Assembly (NCBI GenBank): GCA_900553785.1
Contig: USES01000002.1
Span: 1 to 64,000, forward strand
Origin: an uncultured Clostridium sp.
Lineage (GTDB): Bacteria > Bacillota > Clostridia > TANB77 > CAG-465
Reading direction: 5' to 3'
Length of the DNA: 64,000 nucleotides
The translations under genes were made by a program, and so were the position numbers. Below, in pieces: positions 52,401 to 61,736 of this stretch (its first letter is position 1; each line of letters opens with the position of its first letter). Under the pieces are notes generated by a model. It was not told where the DNA came from. It was given only the letters and a program-made list of their open reading frames with translations, and did not search any database.

Positions 52401-54675
52401 TTCAAACTGTGCTGCAGCTTTAGCTGCTATGAACCGAGCAGAAAGTGCTATGGATACAGCAAAAGGCGTATATAATACAGCTTTAAGCAATTTAATAAAG
52501 GCGTATGATGCAGAGAAAAGAGCAATTCAACACTTTGATGAAGCATATTACATTCAAGAAAATCTATGGAATAAGTATAAGAAATTAGATGTTGAAGGTG
52601 TTTCTAAACTTATAGGTTTAGATGTTAAATTTGATTATTCTAGTGGTAATGCTAAACTTGGCGATGTGGATTTAATGACAGTTGTATCTCACACATATGA
52701 GTTAAAAAGTGATAATACGATAGCTTTAAGTGGCAGATATGGTGAAATGATTGATCTTGTTGCTTCAAGACAGACTCTAACAAGTGGACAAAAGAATTAT
52801 TATACAAATGGTATACCTGCTTCTTGGATTGAAAATTCAAAGAATGGTATAGGAAAAGATTATTATAGTAACAATACATATAAAATACCAATTACAAGGT
52901 TAAATGGAACAAGAATTTTAGCTGGTAGAACAGATTACAGTATTGATACTTCAAATAGAGTAGGAAAGAGTTCAACTGTATCAGACAATATGTATTATAC
53001 AATTGAGGAAGATAAGGAAAACAAGGTTATAACAGAGCATATATTTGATGTTAACTCTAATTCAAAATTCTCAAAAAGCTATGGTGTAACACAAAAAAAT
53101 AGTGAAGAATTTAATGTATATACTCCACTAAAAATTGAAACAACGGTTAACCAAGATATAGATATAATAGACCAGACTAAGAAAAACAATTATAGCAATA
53201 CGGATGTTATACAGGCCAACTCTACATTTACAGTAAACTTTAATTTTCCAAAGGATAAGAGTTATACAAATCAACCAAGTAATTTTACTTCAAGGTATAA
53301 ACATACTGTATATATTAAGTTTGAATTTGCAGTAACTAATGCGAACTACATAGGTTCAGAAGGATATAGTAGGTCACATGGTTCATATGAAGCAAATGAA
53401 TGGATAGGCCCAATATATGGAGACAGTATCACAGCTGTACCGTACCTAAATACAGTTCAGGGTGAAAGTGTAACAGATCAAACATATAATTACTATGTAA
53501 TTGCCACTGCTGTAAATACTAATGAAAGCTGGACAAAGTTGCTATTGAAGTATATTAACACTAGTTTGAATGATTTAAAAAATTCGGATTTGAAGAATAC
53601 ACTTAATAACGCATGTGGAGATGAAGGCGGCGGAAAGCTTAGTTATTATGCGGATAATGTTGGTACTGATGGTAAAGGTGGAACACTTATAATTGTAAAT
53701 AGAATATATGACTTTAGAGTAACAGACTTAAAGGATATAGATTGGAAAGATGTATTTAGAAATAATTTGTCTAGTAGTTTTGTTAACCAACATTCTGGAA
53801 TTGCATATTATGCTGGATTAAACAAATGGAATACTAAAAATCCATTAAAATATAATCAGATTATTGGTAGAACTGAAGACGAAATTGGAACATCGCCTAG
53901 TAGAATATTGCCTTTAGGACCATATAAAAATACTAACACATCATATATTTCAGCTCCTAAGATGGGATATAGATTTAGTTTTGATTTTAAAGTATCTGGT
54001 GCTGAAAATAGTAAAAAGTATGTTGAAATATATCCAAGCTTTTACTATGTATCTAAAGACGGTAAGAATTTCTATACAGAAGGAAAAGGCGGAATATATT
54101 TGTTCTACAAGAATAGCCAAGGGCAGTATGTAAAGGTCGGTTCAGGTAGTGATAACTATAAGATACAATTTACACCGAACGATGGTTATAGGTCTTTGGT
54201 ACAAACGGATGTAAGAAACTTAAATTCTAAAGTTGTAACGTTAGGTTCACTTACAGATTTGAAGTTAACTTACTCACAAACAACAACTGTATCTATAAAC
54301 GATGCTGCAATCACATATTATGGAGAATATAAACTTCCAAATTCTACTATAGCTGTAAAAGTAGATAATAACGGTAACTACGACATAAATAAACCTTTAA
54401 CAGATGGTTATATTGGTGTAGTATTTGATATTCAAGCACATGAACCAACAGGTGTGGATTTAGTGTACGGTAAAAATTCATATAATAACAAAACTAATAC
54501 AAGTCAGTGGGATTATGAAGGATACCTCGGAATGTCAAAACCAGGAAGCAGTTATTCTACAACCTTGAAACTTGAAAAAGGTACATGGAAAATAGACAAC
54601 ACAACATATAACAAGATAAAAGGAACAGTAATTTTGTACGATACAGACAGTAGAGCATCAAATGATTTTAACTAG
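49414..54675 (+). CDS. Giant secreted surface protein (1753 aa)
   Basis: Signal peptide with the core FLTSIAMFMLFVCMLKSVLA (about residues 7-26). The next 900 residues are beta-rich with Thr/Asn/Ser bias and a Pro linker (TKKPESKPNPDVPGTL). Residues about 925-1060 are two coiled-coil stretches (NLNSAREDYRRAVSEYNAAV, MNRAESAMDTAKGVYNTALS) around a Cys-rich loop (four Cys at about 974-998). The C-terminal 650 residues are again beta-rich. No LPXTG, SLH or membrane anchor at the end (stops at SRASNDFN), so attachment would be through partners. Probably a surface adhesin or layer protein; no family recognised. Confidence 0.6.
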   Translation: MKLKGKFLTSIAMFMLFVCMLKSVLAVGSVYQTIIKYDTNESALIYRTIARPHTSTLNIFDKYNDWKASFVDSAEPTWQTYKAKDLIFTKGEIGVYGTSSNSPFGYARFLQSDSNDSESQNAFLSSDPAAVKKWVDTGYAEGRITHVKNATVDDKKYSDSDSHVPTPMFYAYSNNSGTPRAIMSYLNKESFDNYNANTISSVGASKVFPLLFNYIADPDNKGYLWVRPFNNSVAQFSVSGVVPFKTIRAMLYTTDANLANKMPSSNDSVTNSYYIEDVYLEPTVTQQLLDYYNNCQDQGNQNCNVYVSAIPATNAIWSDSASTKFYMLTPASFLYSKVRDFYGNGWSAGTLGRDNDGLGSGLNLWDNKLVLPTDVRHNKKIVVNHIAVDKDSKKHITYRLLESEERAVETLTAGNNSSSFYDINSLYLNSDKTLTGSVTKSKLLVDKTTIQENMLQYEIIAPNANTKYKVNKLTNLDYGYSYVGYIEDTLTKIEILNGSSTYFENKYKAKKQGDPIFDIPDDTDEIIINLFYEMDVKDVNVINKVCKDNDGILQTGEGSCVTIEGNKQIDLIHPENQNHSVVQFNGNTNEEKYTVNAAYDVEAENVNTETYEYVGYELKLTKNGSERIIRNSKEESCIATAKETETDEVTITFYYTRKATITKKPESKPNPDVPGTLTVLSTNPTDRTCEGNLYSVPTNARDNTNDIYVGIKNTPTYVLAGINVEQKDTKSSSHKVKINLTINFGPKPNVKTWTIEVPYSLSYYAIQELLIYKYKVAEIYSSGMANTKGEPLFNEKVSRITPVKTSELTLNASANSKISYTDTNNWKNYLVTSFKTNYIIPNVNPIDFYENKYGRTIWYDLYGGKKETKTYTQKDQSIDTYIKTDLSNAYRKITLDGSVDISISLLDSKIFGYIDTGNDVLEEQDLIDRKQYTNRCIENLNSAREDYRRAVSEYNAAVERYNKAEASRKKTDIVCTTNEETGEESCSIITLSCSDDSNCAAALAAMNRAESAMDTAKGVYNTALSNLIKAYDAEKRAIQHFDEAYYIQENLWNKYKKLDVEGVSKLIGLDVKFDYSSGNAKLGDVDLMTVVSHTYELKSDNTIALSGRYGEMIDLVASRQTLTSGQKNYYTNGIPASWIENSKNGIGKDYYSNNTYKIPITRLNGTRILAGRTDYSIDTSNRVGKSSTVSDNMYYTIEEDKENKVITEHIFDVNSNSKFSKSYGVTQKNSEEFNVYTPLKIETTVNQDIDIIDQTKKNNYSNTDVIQANSTFTVNFNFPKDKSYTNQPSNFTSRYKHTVYIKFEFAVTNANYIGSEGYSRSHGSYEANEWIGPIYGDSITAVPYLNTVQGESVTDQTYNYYVIATAVNTNESWTKLLLKYINTSLNDLKNSDLKNTLNNACGDEGGGKLSYYADNVGTDGKGGTLIIVNRIYDFRVTDLKDIDWKDVFRNNLSSSFVNQHSGIAYYAGLNKWNTKNPLKYNQIIGRTEDEIGTSPSRILPLGPYKNTNTSYISAPKMGYRFSFDFKVSGAENSKKYVEIYPSFYYVSKDGKNFYTEGKGGIYLFYKNSQGQYVKVGSGSDNYKIQFTPNDGYRSLVQTDVRNLNSKVVTLGSLTDLKLTYSQTTTVSINDAAITYYGEYKLPNSTIAVKVDNNGNYDINKPLTDGYIGVVFDIQAHEPTGVDLVYGKNSYNNKTNTSQWDYEGYLGMSKPGSSYSTTLKLEKGTWKIDNTTYNKIKGTVILYDTDSRASNDFN

Positions 54676-54689
54676 ATAATGACTAATTT

Positions 54690-54722
54690 AAGAAGAAATG
54701 GTATATAATGCCATTTCTTCTT
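54690..54722 (+). terminator. Terminator of the giant gene
   Basis: AAGAAGAAATGG (54690-54701) with CCATTTCTTCTT (54711-54722), perfect 12-bp stem; weak T-run after it. Confidence 0.75.
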
Positions 54723-54731
54723 ATTGTATAG

Positions 54732-54760
54732 TTGACATAGAGTTTGGTAAAATATATAAT
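54732..54760 (+). promoter_or_regulatory. Consensus sigma-A promoter
   Basis: TTGACA (54732-54737), 17-bp spacer, TATAAT (54755-54760), 25 bp before the start codon. Confidence 0.8.
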
Positions 54761-54784
54761 CTAATAAGAATTAAGAGGTAACAT

Positions 54785-55699
54785 ATGAAAAATTGGATTA
54801 AGTTTTTAATAGTGTTAATAATATGTATAGTAGTTGTAGGCGCAGTATATGTTTGGAAGTTTGGTTTGCCAGCTTTCTTAAGCAAAGATGAAAGGTATAT
54901 CAAAGAATTATATTCAAGTATTGTTTTTGAAGATGAAAATATACAAAAAACTCTTGAAGGTAAAAAAATAACATTTACAAAAAAAGTTGAGCCATCTGAA
55001 AATGAAGAATCAGCTGGAGAAAATGTAGAAACTATAGAATTTCATTTGGAAAATGGAATATTATCTACTGTTATACAAGAAGGTAGTGTATCGCCAACCT
55101 TTATTAGTGAAGCAATAAAAGCTGTATTTTTACAAGCAGCAAGGTTAAATGCTCAAAGTGAGGAAAATGCAATATATTCCCTTATTCCAGATATTATAGC
55201 GGACAAAAAACTGCAAGAAGATGGATATCAACTAATAAGTCAAAATGGTGTTACAAGGTTTAGTATGAAAACCAACAAAAAGTTTAACTTAGCTAACGGT
55301 GAAGATGTATATATTAAAATCTCAGATATAGAAAGCGTTGCGGATGTATTAAAGTACAAATTGCAGAGCAAAATAATAGAAAAACCAGGTATTGTTTTAG
55401 AAAAAACAGTTAGCTATTCAGGCGATTTAGTATATATAATCTATGAAAAGGAAAAGCTTACAGATAGAACATATAATTCATTTGTATCTTTAATTACTGG
55501 CTTGTTAAAAAGCAAAGAAAGGGTAGAATATGTAAAGGCTAATTATCCTGTTATAACAAGAAGTGGAACTTTAACATTAAAAGGAGTTACTATTTCACTT
55601 AACGAAAAAATAAATGAAAATAACATCCATGTGTATGAAGTTCCTGATGAATATGAGTATATGGTAGTAAGGATAGATATTAACGAAGTAGAAAGGTAG
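54785..55699 (+). CDS. Membrane-anchored protein, unknown
   Basis: 304 aa: one N-terminal membrane helix (FLIVLIICIVVVGAVYVWKF) and an outside domain, about half Lys/Glu/Ile. Motifs such as RSGTLTLKGVTISLNEKINE are not known to me. AAGAGG precedes the ATG. Own perfect promoter; 7 bp before the AI-2E/YtvI-type gene, so probably one operon. No function can be assigned. Confidence 0.5.
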   Translation: MKNWIKFLIVLIICIVVVGAVYVWKFGLPAFLSKDERYIKELYSSIVFEDENIQKTLEGKKITFTKKVEPSENEESAGENVETIEFHLENGILSTVIQEGSVSPTFISEAIKAVFLQAARLNAQSEENAIYSLIPDIIADKKLQEDGYQLISQNGVTRFSMKTNKKFNLANGEDVYIKISDIESVADVLKYKLQSKIIEKPGIVLEKTVSYSGDLVYIIYEKEKLTDRTYNSFVSLITGLLKSKERVEYVKANYPVITRSGTLTLKGVTISLNEKINENNIHVYEVPDEYEYMVVRIDINEVER

Positions 55700-55706
55700 G
55701 ATTAAC

Positions 55707-56807
55707 GTGGTAGATTACAAAAAAACAGCGATTAATGTAATTGGTTTATTACTTATTTGTGCGACTGTTTTAGGAGCAATATTTTTGAGTGTGTATTTTT
55801 GGCCGTTTTTAGTAGCTATAATATTTGCAATTGTCCTAGAAAGAAGTATAAATTTTATAGTAAAGAAAACAAAAGCTCCAAGGAAAGCCGTAGCTACAGC
55901 TTTGGTTGTTTTAGTTTATTTAATAATTGCAATTTTAGCTTACTTAATTGTATCTAGTTTAATAAGAGAAGCAATATCTTTAAGTACCAAACTTCCTAGT
56001 GTATACGATCAATTAAAGGAAAATTACACAGGAATGTATAAAGATTTGACAAAGATGATTTCAGATTTGCCAGAAACAGTTTCTAATAGTATATATAAAA
56101 CTGGTCTTGAATTATTAGATAATGTTACAAAAGTTGCAGGAAATATATTAAAAGGTGTGGTAGATTTTGTATTAGCACTGCCAGATATTATGATATATGT
56201 AGTAGTTACTTTTTTAGCAACATTGTTTTTAGTAACAGACAGAAGAACCATATCTAGGTATGCAGAAGAGCTTTTGCCTAATAAAACATATAAAAAGATT
56301 TCTAATGTTATGATGGGATGTTTCAAAACTTTAGGAAAATATTTGAAATCTCAGTGTATATTGATATGTATAACTTTTATTGAGTTGTTCATTTCGTTTA
56401 TTATATTAAAACAGCCATATCCATTAACATTAGCAGTTGTTGTTGCTATAGTTGACGCTCTTCCTATACTTGGAACAGGAACAGTTTTAATACCATGGGC
56501 AATATATGCGGCAGTTACGGGAGATATTGGGCTAGGTGTTGGACTTATGGTAGCATATATTATAATTACAATAGTAAGGCAGCTTATAGAACCTAAAATT
56601 GTTAGTGATAATTTAGGGATACACCCATTTGTTACATTGATTGCTATGTATGTTGGTTTTAAAATATTTGGATTACTTGGCTTAATAATTGGGCCAGTAG
56701 TAATGGTAATATATAAAAATGTATTTTCTATTATGTTTGAAACTGGATATTTAAAAAGGATTTTCGTGTACAAAAAAGAAAAAATTGTTAAACAAGATGC
56801 TAAATAA
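55707..56807 (+). CDS. AI-2E/YtvI-type membrane permease
   Basis: 366 aa, seven to eight membrane helices. The family features are AIIFAIVLERSINFIVKKTK near the start, the LPDIMIYVVVTFLATLFLVT helix, and the C-terminal IVRQLIEPKIVSDNLGIHPF and GLLGLIIGPVVMVIYKNVF. Relatives include sporulation protein YtvI and AI-2 exporter-like proteins; many move small anions or are uncharacterised. GTG start with AGGTAGGA upstream. Confidence 0.8.
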   Translation: MVDYKKTAINVIGLLLICATVLGAIFLSVYFWPFLVAIIFAIVLERSINFIVKKTKAPRKAVATALVVLVYLIIAILAYLIVSSLIREAISLSTKLPSVYDQLKENYTGMYKDLTKMISDLPETVSNSIYKTGLELLDNVTKVAGNILKGVVDFVLALPDIMIYVVVTFLATLFLVTDRRTISRYAEELLPNKTYKKISNVMMGCFKTLGKYLKSQCILICITFIELFISFIILKQPYPLTLAVVVAIVDALPILGTGTVLIPWAIYAAVTGDIGLGVGLMVAYIIITIVRQLIEPKIVSDNLGIHPFVTLIAMYVGFKIFGLLGLIIGPVVMVIYKNVFSIMFETGYLKRIFVYKKEKIVKQDAK

Positions 56808-56811
56808 TTAG

Positions 56812-56853
56812 AATTACTAAGGACTTGAATTAAAAAATAAGTCTTTGGTAATT
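56812..56853 (+). terminator. Rho-independent terminator
   Basis: AATTACTAAGGACTT (56812-56826) with AAGTCTTTGGTAATT (56839-56853), 15 bp with one mismatch, then T-run. Confidence 0.8.
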
Positions 56854-56925
56854 TTTATATTATTTTACTTTTGCTTTCTGTATATTTAATAGTCACAAAG
56901 TTTGTTTAAATATTACGTATTTTAG

Positions 56926-56955
56926 TTGACATTAAACATATTTATATAATATAAT
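56926..56955 (+). promoter_or_regulatory. Promoter of the acyl-CoA synthetase gene
   Basis: TTGACA (56926-56931), 18-bp spacer, TATAAT (56950-56955). Confidence 0.7.
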
Positions 56956-56989
56956 TAGCACCAAGTAACAATTATATGGAGGATATTGT

Positions 56990-58714
56990 ATGGAAAAGTG
57001 TAAAATGCCACAAAATTATACTACTATAAAAGAATTGTTTTTGGGTAGTATAGATAAATATGCAAATGAAGTAGGTTTTTTAGAAAAAAGGCCAGGACAT
57101 AAAGAGTTTAGAAATATAACATATAAAGAATTTGGAGAAGATGTAATAGCTTTAGGTACAGCTTTGGTTGAAAAATTAGGACTTGAAGGGGAAAGAATAG
57201 CTGTAATAGGAGAAAACAGCTACGAGTGGGCTGTATCATATTTTTCAGTAGCGTGTGGAGCAGGCATTGTTGTTCCAATAGATAAAGAATTGCCTAGCAA
57301 TGAAATTGAAAACTTGGTTAGACGTTCTGAAGCTAAAGCTATCTTTTATTCACCAAGAAAAAGAGAAGTAATAGAAGAAGTAAAAAAAGCAGATACAAAC
57401 CTAAAATATTTCATAGAATTGTATCCAACAGAGGATAAGACACCTGTAAATATAGACGAAGAAAACCACACTATAGATGAATTAATAGAATGTGGAAAAG
57501 GTATGGATAGTAAAAGATATTTAGATATAAAAATAGATCCAGAAGAGTTCAGAATTCTTTTATTTACATCTGGTACTACACAAGAGGCTAAGGGTGTAAT
57601 GCTTACTAATAGAAATATTATGAGTAATTTACATGCGGCTATAAAGATAGTACATTTGTACGATGGTGATAGATTTTTCTCTGTTTTACCACTTCATCAC
57701 TCTTATGAATCAAGTATAGGTATGATGATACCAATATATAACGGATTATCTATTGCTTACGCAGGTGGCCTAAAATCTATTGCAAATGATTTGAAAGAAA
57801 CTAAACCTACAGTTATGCTTGTTGTTCCAGCTTTAATAGAAAATTTAGTAAAGAAAATAAATAGAGAGATAGATAAAAAAGGAAAAACAAAATTAGTTGA
57901 TTACGTTATTAAAGCTACAAATATGTTGGGTTCTCTTGGATGGAAAATGAAGAAAGAATTACTAAAAGATGTCCATGCAGCATTAGGTGGAAGAGTGAGG
58001 CTTATTGTTTCTGCAGCAGCTCCAATAGATCCTGCTATAGGTAAAAGAATAGAAGACTTTGGAATACTTTTTGTACAAGGTTATGGCTTGACAGAAACGT
58101 CTCCTTTGGCTGCCCTTGTTCCTTTTGATAATAGAAAAGTAGCTTCAGTTGGAATTGCAGCTTCTTGTTGTGAGATAAAAATAAATGAGCCAAACGAAGA
58201 GGGAATAGGTGAAGTATTTATTAAAGGAGAAAATGTAACACAAGGTTATTACAAAAATAAAGAAGAAACGGAAAAAGCTATCACTGATGGTTGGTTCCAT
58301 TCAGGTGACCTTGGTTATTTTGATAAAGATGGCTTTTTATATTTAACAGGTCGCTCTAAAAACCTAATAATAACAGGGAATGGAAAGAATGTATATCCTG
58401 AAGAAATAGAAACTTTAATAAACAAAATAGGTTATGTAAATGAATCAATGGTTTATGCAAAGCCTGACCCTAAAGATAAAAATGAACAAATAATAGCAGT
58501 TAAAGTAACATTAGATGAAGCTTATTTGGAAGAAAAATTTGGCGATAATATTCCAAGTGATGATGAGCTTCATGAGCTTATTTGGCAAGAAATAAAAGAA
58601 ATAAACCATACACTTGTACCATATAAGTGGGTAAAAGAGCTTGAAATAAAGAAAGAAGACTTTGTAAAAACAACAACTATGAAGATAAAAAGATATGAAG
58701 AAATGAAAAAATAA
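56990..58714 (+). CDS. Long-chain acyl-CoA synthetase / AMP-dependent ligase
   Basis: 574 aa ANL-superfamily enzyme that activates fatty acids as acyl-AMP and then acyl-CoA. P-loop FTSGTTQEAKGVMLTNRN (about 193-210), VQGYGLTETSPLAALVP, DGWFHSGDLGYFDKDGFLYL and the hinge GRSKNLIITGNGKNVYPEEI are all present, as is the C-terminal Lys region. The usual size. Monocistronic with its own promoter and terminator. The exact chain length is unknown. Confidence 0.92.
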   Translation: MEKCKMPQNYTTIKELFLGSIDKYANEVGFLEKRPGHKEFRNITYKEFGEDVIALGTALVEKLGLEGERIAVIGENSYEWAVSYFSVACGAGIVVPIDKELPSNEIENLVRRSEAKAIFYSPRKREVIEEVKKADTNLKYFIELYPTEDKTPVNIDEENHTIDELIECGKGMDSKRYLDIKIDPEEFRILLFTSGTTQEAKGVMLTNRNIMSNLHAAIKIVHLYDGDRFFSVLPLHHSYESSIGMMIPIYNGLSIAYAGGLKSIANDLKETKPTVMLVVPALIENLVKKINREIDKKGKTKLVDYVIKATNMLGSLGWKMKKELLKDVHAALGGRVRLIVSAAAPIDPAIGKRIEDFGILFVQGYGLTETSPLAALVPFDNRKVASVGIAASCCEIKINEPNEEGIGEVFIKGENVTQGYYKNKEETEKAITDGWFHSGDLGYFDKDGFLYLTGRSKNLIITGNGKNVYPEEIETLINKIGYVNESMVYAKPDPKDKNEQIIAVKVTLDEAYLEEKFGDNIPSDDELHELIWQEIKEINHTLVPYKWVKELEIKKEDFVKTTTMKIKRYEEMKK

Positions 58715-58721
58715 TAATTTA

Positions 58722-58746
58722 AAAGGCATCTAGTAAGGATGCCTTT
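58722..58746 (+). terminator. Rho-independent terminator
   Basis: AAAGGCATC (58722-58730) with GATGCCTTT (58738-58746). Confidence 0.8.
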
Positions 58747-58843
58747 CAAAGTTTTATATCATAAAAAATAATAACAAGTGATTTTGGTTGTTTTTTCTAT
58801 TTTTTATGATATAATATCTACGTATAAGTTTGGAGGAACGGTT

Positions 58844-59392
58844 ATGAAGAAGTTTTTAAGGGTAATGATAATAATATTTTCTTTATTAGTAGTTGCAGTA
58901 TCAGCAGTGGTATTACTTTCTATAACAAATATATTGGATGCAAGCTGCGTTGTAAAGGGCTTAGCTTTCTTAGGAGCAACTAAAGTAAGAGTTATAATCT
59001 CTTTTGCAGTATTTATATTATTAGGATTACTAGGAATATTTAGTATTATTGTAAGTGATTGTTTAACTCAAGATGTAAAAGGTGGAGTAGTACTTCCGCT
59101 TGCAGTTGGAAGTGTTCATATTTCTAATCAAACATTTGAAAATATAGTTTTAAATGTATCAAAAAAATATGGTTCACTTAGAACAAATAGAGTTTCTGTT
59201 AAGATGACTGAAGCTGGTATTGATGTAGAAGTATTTGCTTATGTATTGCAAGATACTGTGATTTCAGATATAACAGATAAATTACAAAAAGACATAAAAG
59301 AAACAGTTTTAAAACAAACGACTGTTGAAGTACATAATGTAAATGTAAAAATAAAAGGAATATACGAATTAGCACAGGCAAAGGAGCAATAA
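58844..59392 (+). CDS. amaP: Alkaline shock response membrane anchor protein AmaP
   Basis: 182 aa from the ATG at 58844 (TTTGGAGGA upstream; the 58778 start adds an unlikely tail). Two membrane helices (about 8-28 and 50-73), then a cytoplasmic Asp23-like domain (VGSVHISNQTFENIVLNVSK, VSVKMTEAGIDVEVFAYV). In staphylococci AmaP anchors Asp23, a stress-linked envelope protein. Followed by a DUF2273 gene as in other Firmicutes; asp23 itself is not in this cluster. Confidence 0.85.
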   Translation: MKKFLRVMIIIFSLLVVAVSAVVLLSITNILDASCVVKGLAFLGATKVRVIISFAVFILLGLLGIFSIIVSDCLTQDVKGGVVLPLAVGSVHISNQTFENIVLNVSKKYGSLRTNRVSVKMTEAGIDVEVFAYVLQDTVISDITDKLQKDIKETVLKQTTVEVHNVNVKIKGIYELAQAKEQ

Positions 59393-59411
59393 AAGCTAGG
59401 AGTGATAGGAT

Positions 59412-59663
59412 TTGAAAAAAACTAGTTTTTTAGATTTTCTAATTAAAAATAGGTATTCTATAATAGGCGTAGCAGTGGTATTAGTAGTGACTTATCTAGG
59501 TTGGATTCCAAAGCTAATAGAAATTGTAGTTGTGCTAGGCTTAGTATGGCTTGCAATTTACGTAGGAAAAAGAATACAAGAAGATGAATCATACATAAGT
59601 AGAAAAATAGATGAAAATTTAGATAAATATAATAAGGAAAATGAGGATAAAGAAGATGAGTAG
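59412..59663 (+). CDS. DUF2273 small membrane protein
   Basis: 83 aa. Two short helices ([37 protein letters not shown]) and an acidic tail. The family is found with amaP/asp23 in Firmicutes and is thought to help the envelope-stress complex. TTG start with AGGAGTGATAGG upstream. Overlaps the nusB start by 8 bp. Confidence 0.85.
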   Translation: MKKTSFLDFLIKNRYSIIGVAVVLVVTYLGWIPKLIEIVVVLGLVWLAIYVGKRIQEDESYISRKIDENLDKYNKENEDKEDE

Positions 59664-60069
59664 AAGAAAAGTAAGAGACATGGCTTTTAAATACGTTTAT
59701 GCAATGTCTTACGGAAAAGAAGATACCAATAACGTAATAGATAGTATTCTTGACTCTTATGAAGAGGAATTAACTACATTAGAAGGCGAAGATAAAGTTT
59801 TTTTTGAAGCGTTAACATCTGGTGTAGAAGAAAATTTGGATAAAATAGATGAACAAATATTGTCTAAATTAAAAAATTGGACAATAGCAAGAATATTTAA
59901 GATAGATTTAGCTATCTTAAGACTTGCAATATATGAAATAATTTACACAGACACTCCATATAAAGTTGCTATAAACGAAGCTGTGGAGTTAGCTAAAAAA
60001 TACGGCAATGACGAATCATATACTTTCGTAAATGGAGTATTAAGAGAAATTGCAAAGGAGAAAAACTAG
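59656..60069 (+). CDS. nusB: Transcription antitermination factor NusB
   Basis: 137 aa helical RNA-binding protein for rRNA transcription and antitermination with Nus[39 protein letters not shown] and [20 protein letters not shown], then GVLREI are the NusB pattern. The ATG at 59656 (AGGATAAAG upstream) is preferred to 59641. Its stop TAG overlaps the xseA GTG start. Confidence 0.93.
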   Translation: MSRRKVRDMAFKYVYAMSYGKEDTNNVIDSILDSYEEELTTLEGEDKVFFEALTSGVEENLDKIDEQILSKLKNWTIARIFKIDLAILRLAIYEIIYTDTPYKVAINEAVELAKKYGNDESYTFVNGVLREIAKEKN

Positions 60070-61259
60070 TGGAAGACAAGATATATTCTGTATCCAATAT
60101 AAATAAATATATTAAGATGGTCTTTGATAAAGATACATTTTTATCTAATATAACTGTCCAAGGAGAAATAACTAACTTTAAGGCTCATTCTTCTGGACAT
60201 TTATATTTTACATTAAAAGACGAGGCTTCAACTATTAAATGTATAATGTTTAGAAGTGCGGCCATGTCTTTAAAGTTTAGACCAAAAGATGGCGATAGTG
60301 TAATTATTAAAGGAGCAGTAAGCGTATACGAAGTCGGTGGTACTTACCAATTGTATGTAAGGAATATGACTCAAGCTGGAATAGGTGCCCTATATGAAAA
60401 ATACGAGGAATTAAAACAAAAATTAGAGCGTGAAGGCTTGTTTGACACAGCTCATAAAAAGCAGATTCCGTTTTTACCAAAAAGAGTGGGAGTTATTACT
60501 TCTCCAACGGGTGCAGTAATAAGAGATATTATAAATGTAAGTACACGTAGATTTAGTCACGTTAATCTTTTAGTATATCCTGCAGCTGTGCAAGGAGAAA
60601 ATGTAGCTAGCACTGTAATAAATGGAATTAGGACTCTTAATAAAAGAGATGATATAGACTGTATAATAATTGCACGTGGAGGAGGCTCATTTGAGGACTT
60701 ATTTGGTTTCAACGATGAAAATTTAGCACGTGAGATATACATGTCAAGGATACCTATAGTATCTGCAGTAGGTCATGAGACAGACTTTACCATTTGTGAT
60801 TTTGTGTCAGATTTGCGTGCGCCAACGCCATCTGCAGCTGCTGAACTTGTGTATCCGTCTGAATTTGAGTTAAAACAAAAGCTTAATTCATATAGTTTAA
60901 GATTAAATACAGCTATAGGAAACTTTATTGCAAGAAGAAGACAATATTTAGAACAAACTAAATCATCAAGACTTGAGAAGACACCAAGAAATATAATAGC
61001 TAGAGATAGAATTATTGTAGATAATTTTGGACGTAGAATAGAAACAAAAGTTAGTCACATGATGAAAGAGTACAGACTAAATTTAGAAAAGCAAGTTTCT
61101 TTGCTTGATTCATATAGCCCGCTAAAGACAATGGTAAGAGGGTATTCTGTAGTTGTTAATGTGGATAACAAGTGTGTAAAAAGCATAAATGATGTGGCAT
61201 CTGGGGATAAGTTAAGAATAAAGGTTACAGATGGAGAGATTAAGGCTATAGCCGAATAG
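60069..61259 (+). CDS. xseA: Exodeoxyribonuclease VII large subunit
   Basis: 396 aa catalytic subunit that degrades single-stranded DNA into oligonucleotides. N-terminal OB fold (VQGEITNFKAHSSGHLYFTL, RNMTQAGIGALYEKYEELK), then the catalytic core IARGGGSFEDLFGFNDENLA and SAVGHETDFTICDFVSDLRA, and a coiled coil. GTG start shared with the nusB stop. Confidence 0.96.
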   Translation: MEDKIYSVSNINKYIKMVFDKDTFLSNITVQGEITNFKAHSSGHLYFTLKDEASTIKCIMFRSAAMSLKFRPKDGDSVIIKGAVSVYEVGGTYQLYVRNMTQAGIGALYEKYEELKQKLEREGLFDTAHKKQIPFLPKRVGVITSPTGAVIRDIINVSTRRFSHVNLLVYPAAVQGENVASTVINGIRTLNKRDDIDCIIIARGGGSFEDLFGFNDENLAREIYMSRIPIVSAVGHETDFTICDFVSDLRAPTPSAAAELVYPSEFELKQKLNSYSLRLNTAIGNFIARRRQYLEQTKSSRLEKTPRNIIARDRIIVDNFGRRIETKVSHMMKEYRLNLEKQVSLLDSYSPLKTMVRGYSVVVNVDNKCVKSINDVASGDKLRIKVTDGEIKAIAE

Positions 61260-61276
61260 AAAAAGGAGAAAAAACT

Positions 61277-61492
61277 ATGAAAAGTTTTGAAGAAAATGTA
61301 AAAGAATTAGAAAAAGCAGTACAATCTTTAGAAAAAGGTGAATTAAGTCTAGAAGATTCAATAAAAGTTTTTGAACAAGGAATAGCTTTATCTAAAGAAT
61401 GTAATGATATATTAGATAATGCTGAAAAAAGAATAAATATATTAGTTGGAGAAAACATGGCAGACGAACAAAATTTCATACCAGAAGAGTAA
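61277..61492 (+). CDS. xseB: Exodeoxyribonuclease VII small subunit
   Basis: 71 aa. FEENVKELEKAVQSLEKGEL and SLEDSIKVFEQGIALSKEC match the XseB helical hairpin that binds XseA. AAAAGGAG precedes the ATG, 17 bp after xseA. Confidence 0.95.
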   Translation: MKSFEENVKELEKAVQSLEKGELSLEDSIKVFEQGIALSKECNDILDNAEKRINILVGENMADEQNFIPEE

Positions 61493-61543
61493 ATTTTGTA
61501 TTTGTTTTAACATGTGATTCATAATATATCTAGGTGATATTTT

Positions 61544-61714
61544 GTGAATAAAAGAAATAAACATGTAAAGAAGTTAAAAGAAAATGTTGTAAAATCTAAT
61601 GACAAAAGTGTGCTACAAGGCGATAATTATGGTTATGATTTTGTTGCAGAACTTAGTAATTTTACCAACATAGATGAACAAAGGAAAAATGCAAAAAAAT
61701 TAGAAAAGTTATAA
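61544..61714 (+). CDS. Small basic protein of unknown function
   Basis: 56 aa, GTG start with AGGTGA 6 bases upstream. Lys/Asn-rich N-terminus (MNKRNKHVKKLKENVVKSND), then GYDFVAELSNFTNI and a Lys-rich end. No family recognised. It sits between xseB and glyS on the same strand. The ribosome binding site makes it a likely real gene. Confidence 0.5.
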   Translation: MNKRNKHVKKLKENVVKSNDKSVLQGDNYGYDFVAELSNFTNIDEQRKNAKKLEKL

Positions 61715-61736
61715 TATGAATTAGGGGAGATGTTTT

